NCBI GenBank assembly: GCA_963781785.1
Contig: CAWAHD010000002.1
Location: forward strand, 5,270,001 to 5,334,000
DNA: 64,000 bases
DNA from: CAWAHD01 sp963781785
GTDB taxonomy: Bacteria > Planctomycetota > Planctomycetia > Isosphaerales > Isosphaeraceae
Reading direction: 5' to 3'
The notes under the pieces were generated by a model that saw only the letters and a program-made list of their open reading frames with translations, had not been told where the DNA came from and searched no databases. The position numbers and the translations under genes were made by a program. Shown piece by piece: positions 34,198 to 44,700 of the stretch. Position 1 is the first letter of the stretch; each line of letters begins with the position of its first letter.

Positions 34198-36965
34198 GGA
34201 AGTGGCCTGTCCGGCGCAAGGGTGACGGACGTCTGGCTGAGGCTACTCGTCACGCCATTGGGCACTCCGCTGACGCTCAGGTCGTATGTGGTGGTTTGCG
34301 TGCCGTTGTTCTGAATGGCGATTGCGTATGCCGTAGGCGTTTGTGGCTGGCCGACCTGATCGGTATTCAAGATCGTCAGTGAGAAGCCAGCGGCTGCCTC
34401 GTCGGATAAGGTCGTCCCCAGGGTATTCAGATCATTTCCGAGTCTGATAACGGCGGATTGCACGGTGCTAGCTGTTGTCGCGTTGGCCAGTGTTGCGCCG
34501 TCGGAATTGAGCGCGGGGATCAGCGCCGAAAGGTACGGATCGGACCCCACCAGGCCGACGACCGCACCGAGGCTTGCCTGAGCCTGGCTCTGGTACACGG
34601 CGCTCGTCGGAGTCTGAACCAGGTTCGTCAGCGCGGTGCTGAGGTCGTTGAGCTGGCTGGCGAGGTTCGTATTGCCGAGCTGGCCCGCCGCGACCGAGGC
34701 ATTGGCGATCGCGGCCGCGCCGGGGACGGCGACGCTCACCGGGATTTCGATCGTTTGGGTCTCGGGAATCCCGGCGACCTTCGAAGCGGGCAATGTGAAT
34801 TGCTGGTTGCCCAACTGGATACTCGCGCCGGTGGCAACCGCGACGACTTGACCGGCCGCCAGACCGTTCACCGTCGTTTCCCAGGTAATTTGCTGGGCTG
34901 CCGCGCCGGGTGCCGGCGTCAACGTCCATACCAGGGTTTCGGTGCCGCTGCCGGGGATGATCTGCGAAGGCTGCACGCTGAAGGAGTTCGACACTACGGC
35001 CGCGGCGCCGGTCGTCGGCACGGTCACCTCGGCGGTCACGGTCTGGTTGGTCAAGGCCCCGGTCTGGTAGATATCGAGACCGGCCCCGCTCGTCGCGAGG
35101 AGTCTATCGCCGGAAACGGCGATGCCATTGATATCCGCGGGTGCCGCGATGGTGTTCGTCACCAGGTTGCTGGGATCGCTGGCGTTGACCACCAGAATGA
35201 CGGGTACCGCTCCAGCCTGCGTGTTGCTCACGGCGAACTGGCCGTTGCCCAGATACACCGCCTCCAGCTTGCTCCACGCGTTGAGGCCCTCATTGGGGAA
35301 GGTATCCTGTGTCACCGCCGTGGAGCCGATGATCCTCGGATCGAGAGGATTGCTGATGTTCAGCATCGTGAGGGTGATCTTGCCGGTGGGGCCGAATTGC
35401 GACGGGTCGCTGAACGGGTTCTGCCAGCCCCCCGTGGTGCCGACGACGAGGGCCTCGTTGCCATCCACGGCGATGGCCAGGGCCATCACGGTCCCGGGGA
35501 TGTCCAACTGGCCGGCCACCGACATGCTGGCAGGGTTAACCGTGTTGACGACGAGCACGCTCCCATTGCCGCTTTGCGTGTTGGCGCCGGTCGAGGTGCT
35601 GCCGGCCACGTATGTGACCTGGCTGTTGATCGGCACGGAACCGAATTGGTTGGAGTCGCCTCCCTGGGGCGCGGGGCGGTTGTTGAACAGGACACCCGCC
35701 AAGCGGGGCGCTGCCGGGTTGCTCAGGTCGACCGCCAAAAAATCGCCGTACTGGTCGGTGATATTGCCGTTGCCGTCGCTGCTCGTTCCAAAGATCGGGA
35801 TGAAAGCCGTGTTCCCCCGGACGACCAGATCATCGGGGAGGGCGTAAGGAATCGTGGTGTTGCTGAGCAGTTGCGGGCTGCCCGGATTGGCCAACGAATA
35901 GACGAGCAGGTTGAACGACCTGCTGTCCGAGATGTTCACGGACGCGACGACCAGGTTATTGCCGTCGAGCTGCAGCAGGTTGAGGCCGCCGTGGTTGATA
36001 TCCGTGCTGCCGAACGTTGTCACGACCCGCGGGTTGGCCGGATCGCTGACGTTGACAACGGCGATGTCCTCGGTATTGATCACGTAGGCCAGGTCGCCGT
36101 TGAGGGCGACGCTGGTCGCCTTGCCGTCGGTCTGCACGCTCCCCAGAAGCGTTTGACTGCCCACGGTCAGCGTGTTGGTAACGGTGTTGCTGTCCTCCGG
36201 TGACAGGGCGTCGGAGTTGACCGCCAGGCTGGCCGTTAGCGGCGCGTCGATGACCAGGCTGGCGGTGCCCGTGGCCCCTGGAATGGGGTTGCCGCCGCTG
36301 TCGGCGATGCTCACCTGGATGGTGTAGTCACCGGGGGCGAAAGCGGTCGTGTCGATGCTGCCGAGGTTGACCGTCGCCAAGTTTGTCAGGGCCGACAGCG
36401 TCAGCGGCACCGCGGTAGAGGTGAAGACCACGTTGTTCGAGCCGTTCACGACCGTCAAGGAAGCCTGAGCCTGCTCCGTTGCGGTCACGCCGTTGAGCAC
36501 GTCCGCGGAGACGGTGATCATCTGCCCGGCTTGCGCGAAGGAGGAGCTCGGGCTGACGTTTACGACCGAAACCACATCTTGCGAAACGGCCGGACCGACG
36601 TTGACCGTGGCCTGGAGCAGGGAATTGAGCGGCACGTCGGCGTCGGGTGTGAGGTCGACCGTCTCGGTTGCCGTCTGGCCGATGGCCAGCGTGATCGGTG
36701 TGGCGCTCAACCCGGTGAGTGTCAGGCCGGTGCCGGTGCTGAAGGTGAGCGCGGCGCTGGCAGCCACGTTGCCGACGTTCTCGAGGGTCACCGTGGCTGT
36801 CGCCGGCAACCCCGGCACGGTCGAAACCTGGACCGGGTTGCTGACGATCGTCACGGCGTCGATCGCCGGCATAGTAAACGATTCGGTGGCCGTCTGCGTG
36901 ATGGCCGGGTTGGTGGTGCTGGTTGCCGTGACGGTGAATGAGAGCTGGGTTCCCGGCGGCGGCAT
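34194..36965 (-). CDS. Giant surface protein, segment B
   Basis: Sense in this frame actually begins at about 37150, upstream of the first Met. It opens with NEW3-like Ig modules (LTGLSATPITLAIGQTATET), followed by a second LVIVD-type propeller paralogous to that in segment C (LAYVINTEDIAVVNVSDPAN, VTYVAGSTSTGANTQSG, NEALVVGTTGGWQNPF). A helical insert (LNDLSTALTNLVQTPTSAVY) follows and more Ig modules complete the segment. The duplication of the Ig-propeller-Ig block between B and C shows internal gene growth by duplication. Ends at a false stop at 34194 after the base loss near 34210. Confidence 0.82.
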   Translation of the reverse strand: MPPPGTQLSFTVTATSTTNPAITQTATESFTMPAIDAVTIVSNPVQVSTVPGLPATATVTLENVGNVAASAALTFSTGTGLTLTGLSATPITLAIGQTATETVDLTPDADVPLNSLLQATVNVGPAVSQDVVSVVNVSPSSSFAQAGQMITVSADVLNGVTATEQAQASLTVVNGSNNVVFTSTAVPLTLSALTNLATVNLGSIDTTAFAPGDYTIQVSIADSGGNPIPGATGTASLVIDAPLTASLAVNSDALSPEDSNTVTNTLTVGSQTLLGSVQTDGKATSVALNGDLAYVINTEDIAVVNVSDPANPRVVTTFGSTDINHGGLNLLQLDGNNLVVASVNISDSRSFNLLVYSLANPGSPQLLSNTTIPYALPDDLVVRGNTAFIPIFGTSSDGNGNITDQYGDFLAVDLSNPAAPRLAGVLFNNRPAPQGGDSNQFGSVPINSQVTYVAGSTSTGANTQSGNGSVLVVNTVNPASMSVAGQLDIPGTVMALAIAVDGNEALVVGTTGGWQNPFSDPSQFGPTGKITLTMLNISNPLDPRIIGSTAVTQDTFPNEGLNAWSKLEAVYLGNGQFAVSNTQAGAVPVILVVNASDPSNLVTNTIAAPADINGIAVSGDRLLATSGAGLDIYQTGALTNQTVTAEVTVPTTGAAAVVSNSFSVQPSQIIPGSGTETLVWTLTPAPGAAAQQITWETTVNGLAAGQVVAVATGASIQLGNQQFTLPASKVAGIPETQTIEIPVSVAVPGAAAIANASVAAGQLGNTNLASQLNDLSTALTNLVQTPTSAVYQSQAQASLGAVVGLVGSDPYLSALIPALNSDGATLANATTASTVQSAVIRLGNDLNTLGTTLSDEAAAGFSLTILNTDQVGQPQTPTAYAIAIQNNGTQTTTYDLSVSGVPNGVTSSLSQTSVTLAPDRPLP

Positions 36966-37081
36966 CGGCTGACCGGCGTTCGGTTGCAGGTAGATGCCGA
37001 GGATCCCAGTCTCACCCGCCGGGACCGTGACGCTGGTGCCGCTGTTGAGGAGCGTGAAGCCGGGTGGGACGTTTGAGAACG

Positions 37082-40000
37082 TCAGGTTATAGGTGTCTTG
37101 GGCCGAGCCCAGATTCTGGATCGAGGCGCGGAAGGCCGTGGGGAGCTGCGCCCGTTGAAGGAGACCGTGAAGATGGGGTCTGGATTGACCGCGAACTTGA
37201 TCCCCGGCTGAGTGGGAGTGATCGTCACGTCGACGGTGGTTTGCGCGACGAGGTTGGAATCGGCCTGCGACTCCGCGATGATCTGGATCGGATAGGTGCC
37301 GCTCTGGAGGCCGGGAGCGGGCGTCGCTGTGACGGTGCCGCTGCTGTCGATGCTGACCGTCCAGCCTGGCGGGGCGTTGGCAGTGAGATTATACGTGTCG
37401 GCGAGGCTGGTCTGGATGTTGGTCGCGAACGTGATTGGCGTGTTTTGGTCGGTGGTGAATGTCAAGGGGGTGGTCGCAACCTGGAGCACGTTGCCCGCGT
37501 TGCCGCTGAGGGAGACATAATCTGTGCCGTCGCCGTTGGCTGAGACCGATATTGTGCCGGTGTAACTGTCCAGGGTCGTCTCGTCCTCCGGATTTAGCGG
37601 CTTGCCGCCGACGGAGAGCGACTCGCTCCCCGCCCCGAGGTTGATCGTGCCGTTCGTCGACGTGATCGAGACCGAGCCGGAAAAGTTGGGGGACGAGGTG
37701 TTGCCGCTGCCGGAGAGCGTTGCCGAACTGGTCGAGATTGTGTACGTACCAGCGGGGAGGGCTTGGCCGTTGAGGGTCAGGGTGCCGGTTGGTACCGTGA
37801 GCGTGATCGAGACGTTACCCGTTACTGTCGCCGTATAATTCTGCCAGTCGCCGCTGACGCCGACGGATGATTCGGCGGGGCCGTAGAACGAGAGAGTGCC
37901 ACTACCGTCGACACCGTATTGGCTGTCTCCCGAGAAAGTGGCCAGGATCGGCGAGATTGACGTGAGTGAAATGCTGCCCGATTTAATGGTCAAATTCCCT
38001 GCAACGACAACGTTGGCGCTCGACACGTTTAATGATCCGACTTGGAATGCATCGGCTGCGCCGGAGGACCATAGAGCCTGGATTTGACCCGAGGTCGCAA
38101 CACTCGGCAGCTCCTCGCTGCCCGCAACGGCGCCTGAGGCGATCGCGGGTTCGGCGCTCGAGGTACCGGCTGCTGACGCGGTGGCCGTCGAGGCGAGACC
38201 GAAGAGGACATCGCCCAGGGGCGGGTCGATTCCCGTATTGCCCGCGGCGACCTTGTATGCGAGGGCAAGTAGCTCCTCCGTTGCGCTGGCGACACCCTGA
38301 AGCACCTTGGCGGCCACGGTGCTTTGTGGCTTGAGCTGTTGGATCAACTGGGCGATCTGCCTCACGGCGTTCCTGCCTCCCAACCCCTTCGCCTGCTGGA
38401 GCAGGTTCCTGAGTTGCACGAGCTGTTGGGCCTGCTGGCCGGTAATCGCGGGGCCTGGTACCCGTATGGGTCCTTGCTCCTCCAGGGTATGCGCACCGTT
38501 ATCGAGTACCGCGATCACGTCACCGCTCGCAGGATTCATTTGAAGCCACGCGGATCGTGGTGTGCCGCTAACGTCCACGGTCATGGTCGGCACGAGGACG
38601 ATACTGCCGCTATCGACGGCCGTCGCTATTCGAGCCGTGGCTTCCGCCGGAAGGTTGAGCGAAGGCAGATCAGCCAGGTTGGCGCTCGAAATCTCCGCGA
38701 GTGACGCTCCAGGCAACGCCATGGCCTGCAAGAAGAGGTTCATCGCGCCGATGGCGACCGTCCCATTGCTCAGATCTTGGGTATTGAATATGTCCTGTTC
38801 GATAAAACTGTCCGCCAGGCCGTCGAGGAAACCGAGTGCCATTGCGGTAGAAGTGGGCTGGAGGCTCGACGCATAGACGCAGGGCTGGTCGCGGAGAATA
38901 TCAATTTCAACACCGCCCGAAATGGGTTGCCCGGCTGGTCCAGGCTCGGTCAGGGTGCTCACGGCCACGATTTGAGGTGACGCCTCATAGGCAGCAGCGT
39001 CGAGGCGCTTCCCCAGGAACTGCAGATACTGGGCGGACGCCGAGTTGAAAATGCCCGCGGCGAGAGCCGTCAGCCCGCGCACCACCTGCCATGACAGCGG
39101 GACGGCAGGCTGGGCCGTTGGCGACAGTGTCGTCGTGCCCGATGGGATGAGCGCATTGATCTCGGCCGCCTCCTGATTGAGCGTGCTCTGGGCGGCAAGC
39201 AGCGGGCCGGTGGGAACTGCCGCGGCAGAGACATTGAGCGTCACCACGTCCTGCTCTGTCGTGGCGGGCCCTGTGTTCGGGGCGACCGAAACCGGAGCGA
39301 TGGTACCGTTCTGGCGGGGGACATACCCGATGCGGTCGAACACGGTCTTCTGGATTGTGTCGACGATCGACGATCCAGAAACCTGGGGCTCACTCATTGT
39401 GACGTCCAGGAACAAGCCCGTCAGGACCTGGCTGGCAAGCGGGAAATCGGTTAGCGTTTCCTGATAATCTTTCCCAAGAGTCACCACATCCTGACCGCCG
39501 TTCGGGTAAGCCAAGTCACTCATATCGATGTAGGGACTATAGGTATTGACCGTTGTTGTGAAGATTGCCGCCGTTGTCGTGGACGTCACGAAATTGCCGA
39601 TCGAGAGCGGCCGGCCCACGAGCTCAACATCGTCGAACGTCTGGTCAAGAACCGTCGTGTCCTGCAAGCCGGACGAGAGCCCGAACAGCGCGCTGGCCTG
39701 GCTATAGATCTCCGCGACAAGCTGGATCTCGGTCGTCGCTTCCAGGCTCTGCGGAACCGCGCTGAACGTGCCAGTCGACGTCGTGAAGGTCTGTCCGATC
39801 GCCGCGCCGGGAATGAGCGGGTCGGCGTCGGTCATGCCGCTACCGGTGTCGAACTGGAACCAGTAGTGGGATTCGGTCTCGGACAGGAGCTGCGGGTCGT
39901 TGGCCGGGGCGGAAACCTGCGTGCCGGCCGGGATGTAACCGACCGTTTGGTAGCTGGCGGGGAACATCGACAGGATCAGGTCCTGGGCATCACTCTGAGA

Positions 40001-40837
40001 TAACGTGCCCGACACATACTGGGCAGGAATCCCCGACGCGCACATCAAGGCCACGCCCAGGCTGGCGACGTCGAGCGCGTTGCCGGCGTTCGACCATAAC
40101 GTTCCTCGCGCACCGCGGACTGAACCGAGATACGAGTTGTACCCGATCCGTGCGTGCAGGAAATTGAAAATGTTCTGAGCGCTGTAATCAAGCGAAGCGG
40201 CCTCCTCCTGGATGAACGGATCGTTCGTATCGGCATCGACCGTCGAGGTCAGTAAGCTGGGGTCGGAGACGTTTCCCGGTTGCAGCGTCACGGCGGGCGT
40301 GGATGCCGAGACGGCACCGGCGTCGAGCATCGCCCAAGCCGAAGCGCCGGTGTCTAACTGCAGCGGAATCGGTGTGACAAGGCTCACGGTCACGGCGACG
40401 CTCTCCCGGTCGTAGCCCTGGATCGTCCCAAGGCTCCACGCCATGTTCTGACCGCTCTGATCCGGGAGCTGCGGCGGCGTGGTGCCGTCAAGCGTCACCG
40501 ACGAGCTGACGAACGTCACGCCCGGCTCGAGCGTCGTCGTCAGCAACACCCCGGTTTCTGAATCCGCCTGTTCGTTGTAGACGGTGTAGGTAATCGTGAC
40601 CTGGTTATTCTCGACCTCGCCGACGAAGTACGACGGTGACGGCGTCGATGACGCCGCGGTTGATGGCGTCGCCAGCGTTCGGCCGAGCACAATCGCGGGC
40701 GGCAGATTCATCCCGGCGGCATCGAGCATCAGCCGAGGTTCCAGCATCTCAAAACCGGGTCGGGCGGGTTTCCAGCGCCGGCTATGATGCTTTCTTGAAC
40801 GCGAGCGGGACGAGATCTTGGCGGAACGGATTGTCAT
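37082..40837 (-). CDS. Giant surface protein, segment A (N-terminus, transglutaminase-like)
   Basis: Start ATG 40837 with GGAGG 8 bases upstream; the frame is open to 41110, but that part overlaps the divergent sigma gene's leader. The N-terminus is basic with SRSRSRKHHSRRW, then MLEPRLMLDAAG (about residues 30-41), the planctomycete extracellular motif. About residues 200-400 form a transglutaminase-like cysteine-protease fold (NFLHARIGYNSYLGSVRGAR, ALDVASLGVALMCASGIPAQ with the Cys, then HYWFQFD with the His and Asp region). The rest is beta-helical and Ig-like, including GNLTIKSGSISLTSISPI. The frame breaks at about 37150 in a GGG(G)CG run. The whole gene (40837-30096) would encode about 3,580 residues. 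Confidence 0.88.
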   Translation of the reverse strand: MTIRSAKISSRSRSRKHHSRRWKPARPGFEMLEPRLMLDAAGMNLPPAIVLGRTLATPSTAASSTPSPSYFVGEVENNQVTITYTVYNEQADSETGVLLTTTLEPGVTFVSSSVTLDGTTPPQLPDQSGQNMAWSLGTIQGYDRESVAVTVSLVTPIPLQLDTGASAWAMLDAGAVSASTPAVTLQPGNVSDPSLLTSTVDADTNDPFIQEEAASLDYSAQNIFNFLHARIGYNSYLGSVRGARGTLWSNAGNALDVASLGVALMCASGIPAQYVSGTLSQSDAQDLILSMFPASYQTVGYIPAGTQVSAPANDPQLLSETESHYWFQFDTGSGMTDADPLIPGAAIGQTFTTSTGTFSAVPQSLEATTEIQLVAEIYSQASALFGLSSGLQDTTVLDQTFDDVELVGRPLSIGNFVTSTTTAAIFTTTVNTYSPYIDMSDLAYPNGGQDVVTLGKDYQETLTDFPLASQVLTGLFLDVTMSEPQVSGSSIVDTIQKTVFDRIGYVPRQNGTIAPVSVAPNTGPATTEQDVVTLNVSAAAVPTGPLLAAQSTLNQEAAEINALIPSGTTTLSPTAQPAVPLSWQVVRGLTALAAGIFNSASAQYLQFLGKRLDAAAYEASPQIVAVSTLTEPGPAGQPISGGVEIDILRDQPCVYASSLQPTSTAMALGFLDGLADSFIEQDIFNTQDLSNGTVAIGAMNLFLQAMALPGASLAEISSANLADLPSLNLPAEATARIATAVDSGSIVLVPTMTVDVSGTPRSAWLQMNPASGDVIAVLDNGAHTLEEQGPIRVPGPAITGQQAQQLVQLRNLLQQAKGLGGRNAVRQIAQLIQQLKPQSTVAAKVLQGVASATEELLALAYKVAAGNTGIDPPLGDVLFGLASTATASAAGTSSAEPAIASGAVAGSEELPSVATSGQIQALWSSGAADAFQVGSLNVSSANVVVAGNLTIKSGSISLTSISPILATFSGDSQYGVDGSGTLSFYGPAESSVGVSGDWQNYTATVTGNVSITLTVPTGTLTLNGQALPAGTYTISTSSATLSGSGNTSSPNFSGSVSITSTNGTINLGAGSESLSVGGKPLNPEDETTLDSYTGTISVSANGDGTDYVSLSGNAGNVLQVATTPLTFTTDQNTPITFATNIQTSLADTYNLTANAPPGWTVSIDSSGTVTATPAPGLQSGTYPIQIIAESQADSNLVAQTTVDVTITPTQPGIKFAVNPDPIFTVSFNGRSSPRPSAPRSRIWARPKTPIT

Positions 40838-41096
40838 GGAAGTTGCCTCCCGGTCGGTACTTCTCAGTTTCGATGTGTGGAAACATTCGGCTCTGCTCAT
40901 CAGAGCGAGCTTGCAATGCCTGTTGTCGTTAGTTCCCCACCAACTCTGCGTGGCTTCCGCGACGAACCCGCGCAGGCCCTCTATCTGGACTGGCGAATCG
41001 AGCTGTGGATTCGGACATCGGCTTTCCAAAAAAGGCAAGTTTTTCTTATCCAGCGCGCGAACGCTTGCGATACGATGGATGGAAGATTGGGCGGAG

Positions 41097-41719
41097 ATGC
41101 CATTGGACATGAACGGCGATACGACTGCGGATCTTCAAAACCTCGTCGAACGGCTGCGACGCGGCGACAGTTCGCGCGCAGGGCACTCGTCGACCGCGTT
41201 TACCATCGCCTGCGCCAGATTGCGGCCCGGATGTTCCAGAAGGATTTCGCTCGCCTGCGAGATCGACACGACGTCGATAGCGTCGCGCACGAGTCTTGGG
41301 TTCAGTTGATGAAGGCGCTCGAAACGACGCAGCCCGCTACCGTCGAGGCGTTTTACAAGCTGGTCTTCCGCAAAGTGCGCCATGTCCTCCTCGACATGGC
41401 CCGAAGAGACAGCCGGCACGATGCAAGACGGCAAGAGCAGCCGTCCGATGCCGAGGGATCAGATTCCGCGGTCGCCGCCGACCTTGGCGACACGACCTAC
41501 GAGCCTTCCCGGCTGGCGTTCTGGACCGAGATCCACCGGGAAATCGGCAGGCTTCCCGCGGACCAGAGAGTCGTCTTCCGATTCCATTACTTTGCCGATC
41601 TGCCCCAGTCCGAGGTTGCCCGACTTCTTGACCTAGAGCCCAAGAAGGTCAGCCGGCTCTGGATCGCCGCCACGGCGCGGCTGGCCGAGCGCCTGGACGG
41701 GCTCGAAGAACTCATCTAA
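41097..41719 (+). CDS. ECF sigma factor of the planctomycete kinase-linked type, frame interrupted once
   Basis: Begins at ATG 41097 or 41109 (MPLDMNGDTTADLQNLVERL), then a one-base loss in the TTCGCGCGC stretch at about 41171-41178 moves coding to the frame ending at 41719. Together ~207 residues: sigma2 with ARRALVDRVYHRLRQIAARM, DSVAHESWVQLMKALE and FYKLVFRKVRHVLLDMARRD; sigma4 with LPADQRVVFRFHYFADLPQS and EVARLLDLEPKKVSRLWIAA. This group of ECFs in planctomycetes is encoded next to Ser/Thr kinases and lacks a classic anti-sigma factor, implying control by phosphorylation. The kinase gene follows 24 bases later. The in-frame extension back to 40877 is rejected. Confidence 0.85.
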
Positions 41720-41743
41720 CGCGTTGAATACGAGGTGGACGCG

Positions 41744-44700
41744 ATGGAAGCCCCCGAGCGTCAAGCTGATACCGGAACACGCAAATTCCCGCTGGCCGAA
41801 ATCGGCGGAACGACCACGAGCGCCGCCGGTCCGAGCGACCACCCGAAACCCGGGCGCCACGACGACGGCGAAGCGCTCCTCGACCTTCTCGAGCTTTGGG
41901 AGGAGCGTTATCGCGCCGGGGAAACCGCAACTCCTGAGTCGCTGGGCGTCACCGAGCCGAAGCAGATCGAAGCGCTTCGCGCACTGATCGCGCGACAGAC
42001 ACGGTTGTACGCACGACTGCAATGCGCAGGAGCGCCGACCGAAACAGCCGCCGTCGGGGACGAGCCGCTGCCGTCGTTCCCGAATCATGAGACGCTTGAG
42101 AAGATCGGTCAGGGGGGGATGGGCGTCGTCTACAAGTCACGGGATCAGAAACTCGGCCGCGTGGTGGCCATCAAGACGATCGCCGAGGGCCAGAACGCGA
42201 CGCCCGATCAGCGCGAACGGTTCCGCGCCGAGGCCCAGGCTGTCGCGAGGCTCCGCCATCCCAATATCATCGCGATCCACGCGGTTGGCGAGCACGAGAA
42301 CCGGCCGTATCTTTCGCTTGAATTTGCCGAGAGAGGAAGCCTCTCTCAGAAAATGGCGAAGGGGCCCACGTCGACACGTGAGGCCGCTGAACTGATCGAG
42401 AAACTCGCCCGTGCGATGCTTGTGGCGCATGAAGCTGGAATCGTGCACCGCGACTTGAAGCCCAGCAACGTGCTCTTGACCGCGGAGGGCGTGCCCAAGG
42501 TTAGCGACTTCGGCCTGGCCAAGCTGCTGGATGCGGACTCGGCTCGCACGCTCTCCGGGCAGGTGCTGGGCTCACCCAGCTACATGGCGCCTGAGCAGGC
42601 CGAAGGCCACGCGAAACAGGTCGGTCCCGCGGCGGATATCTACGCGCTGGGCGCGATCCTGTACCAGGCGCTGACAGGCAAGCCGCCCTTTCTGGGCGAG
42701 TCGCAGCTCGAGACGCTCAAGCTGGTCACTACAGCGGAGGTCGTGCCACCGCGAAGGCTGCGACCGGAAGTACCACGAGACCTGGAAACGATCTGCCTGA
42801 AGTGTCTTCAAAAGGAGCCAACGAAGCGATACACCAATGCCGGCGCACTTGCCGAAGACCTGCGGAGGTTTCTCGACGGGCACGCAATCCTGGCGCGGCG
42901 GGCGTCGCGTCCGGAGCTCGTCGTGCTCTGGTGCAAGCGCAATCCGTGGGTCGCGTTTTCCTTCGTGGCACTGTGCGTAGGAACCGCGCTCACCTCGTGG
43001 CTGGCGATTCAAGCCACCGTCGCCGGCCGCGCCGCAAGTGCGGCTGAGGCCGCGACCGGCAAGGAGCGAGATCGTGCCGAACTGTCTCGCGACCGCGCGT
43101 TTCGCGCCGTGCAGGCGATTGTGTTGACTGATAATGACCAGATGGGGACCGAGGAAGCCTTGCCCTATCGCCAGATGCTGCTGGAAGTGGGCCTGGACTT
43201 ATCGCGCGAGATTCAGCAGGAATCAGCGGGTGACGCGCGGGCCGAGGAGGTGCTGGCGGACGCCTTGATCATGCAAACGAAGATCCTGGCGGCCAAGGGC
43301 GAATGGGCGCCCGCGGACGAAGTGGGCCGACGGGCCGTCGCAATGTTCGAGGAGCTGGTCGCGCACGATCAAGCCATCGATCACAAGAACGCCGTCGATC
43401 ATCCTTCCGGCAAACCTGGAGCAACCCCGGCCGTCGGCAAACGGACCCAGATCCGCTCCCGAGAGCTCCTCGCCCGGCTCCGGCACCAGTTGGCCTTCGT
43501 TGCCAGCGACAACGAAACGGGCCGAAAAGCGGCGCGAGAGTCGAACGAGGTCTACACCGCTCTGCTCATCAAGAACCCGCAAGCGCAAGAAACGAAGGAT
43601 TGGATCAATCGCGTCGCACTCAACCTGCAGAGCATCGGCAACCGGTATTTCAGGGACGCCATGTCAGCAAAGGAACAGGTGAAAGTCGAGCTCTTGCACA
43701 AGGCGATCGACGCATTTAGCGAAGCGGTAGAGTTTTGCAAAGAGTATGTCGACCGGGAGAATGAGCCGGGCGTTGTTCTCGCTCCGCTTGCCTATAACGA
43801 GCGCTACCTGTGCCGTGCTTTTCGTGCTCTCGCTGAGGAAACCAACGATCCTCTCAAAAAAGCGCACAACTTCGACGAAGCCGATGCGCACGGCCGGAAA
43901 TCGATCTCCCATTTTGAGTCCATTCTCGTGCGCAACCCCGACCACTATCAGTACAGCTTGGACCTTCATGACGCGGAACGCGAGATGGGTATCGTGTTTC
44001 AATCGATGGCACGATGGGATCAATCGATTCAATGGAACATGAAGGCTCGTGAAACCTTGAAAGCGATGAAAAAGCGCCACGACAAGGTCGTCTCGCGAGT
44101 GGCGGCGCTTCAGGATCGCCTCGCTGTCGACGACCACAACCTGATCAAAGTTGTGCTGGGGGACAAGGTCCCGCACGAAGCGCTCTTGCAGGAACTGACT
44201 GACGAGGCGTACACGATCTGCGACAAGCTCGACGTGGTTCTCCCCCTTCCGCCTAGCCTGCGTCAGGTCTATGCCTTCGTCACCTTTCTAAAGTCCGGCG
44301 CAACGACTGAATCGACCGGTCTGCCAGACGTCGACCTGGCCCGCAAAGCCGAGCAGCTCTACGCAAGCTTGCTAGACGAGAATGCTGACAGCGACTACTT
44401 TCGGTATTTCGTGGTTCTGACCGGCTTCGAACTGGCTGACGGACTCAGTGCTCGAGGTCAGGGTGCAGAGGCGAAGCGGGTCGACACGAAGGCACTGAAG
44501 GCCGCCGAAGGGCATTCTCGTGTTTGTTTCGACACAGCGTGGACTTATGCGTCGAACGCCCGCGAAGCCGTTGAAAAGCCAAATAAGTTGAACGCTCAGC
44601 AAAAAGAGGCGCTCAGGCGCCGATACGCCCGCCGGGTCGTGCCGATGCTCCGCGCGGCCGTTGACGCTGGCTTCAAGGACGCGGCTCTGGTTCGAAAAAG

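Noticed and set aside
40877..41096. Longer N-terminus of the kinase-linked ECF sigma factor
   Set aside because: No family similarity in this stretch; the family-like start is in the other frame at 41097/41109.
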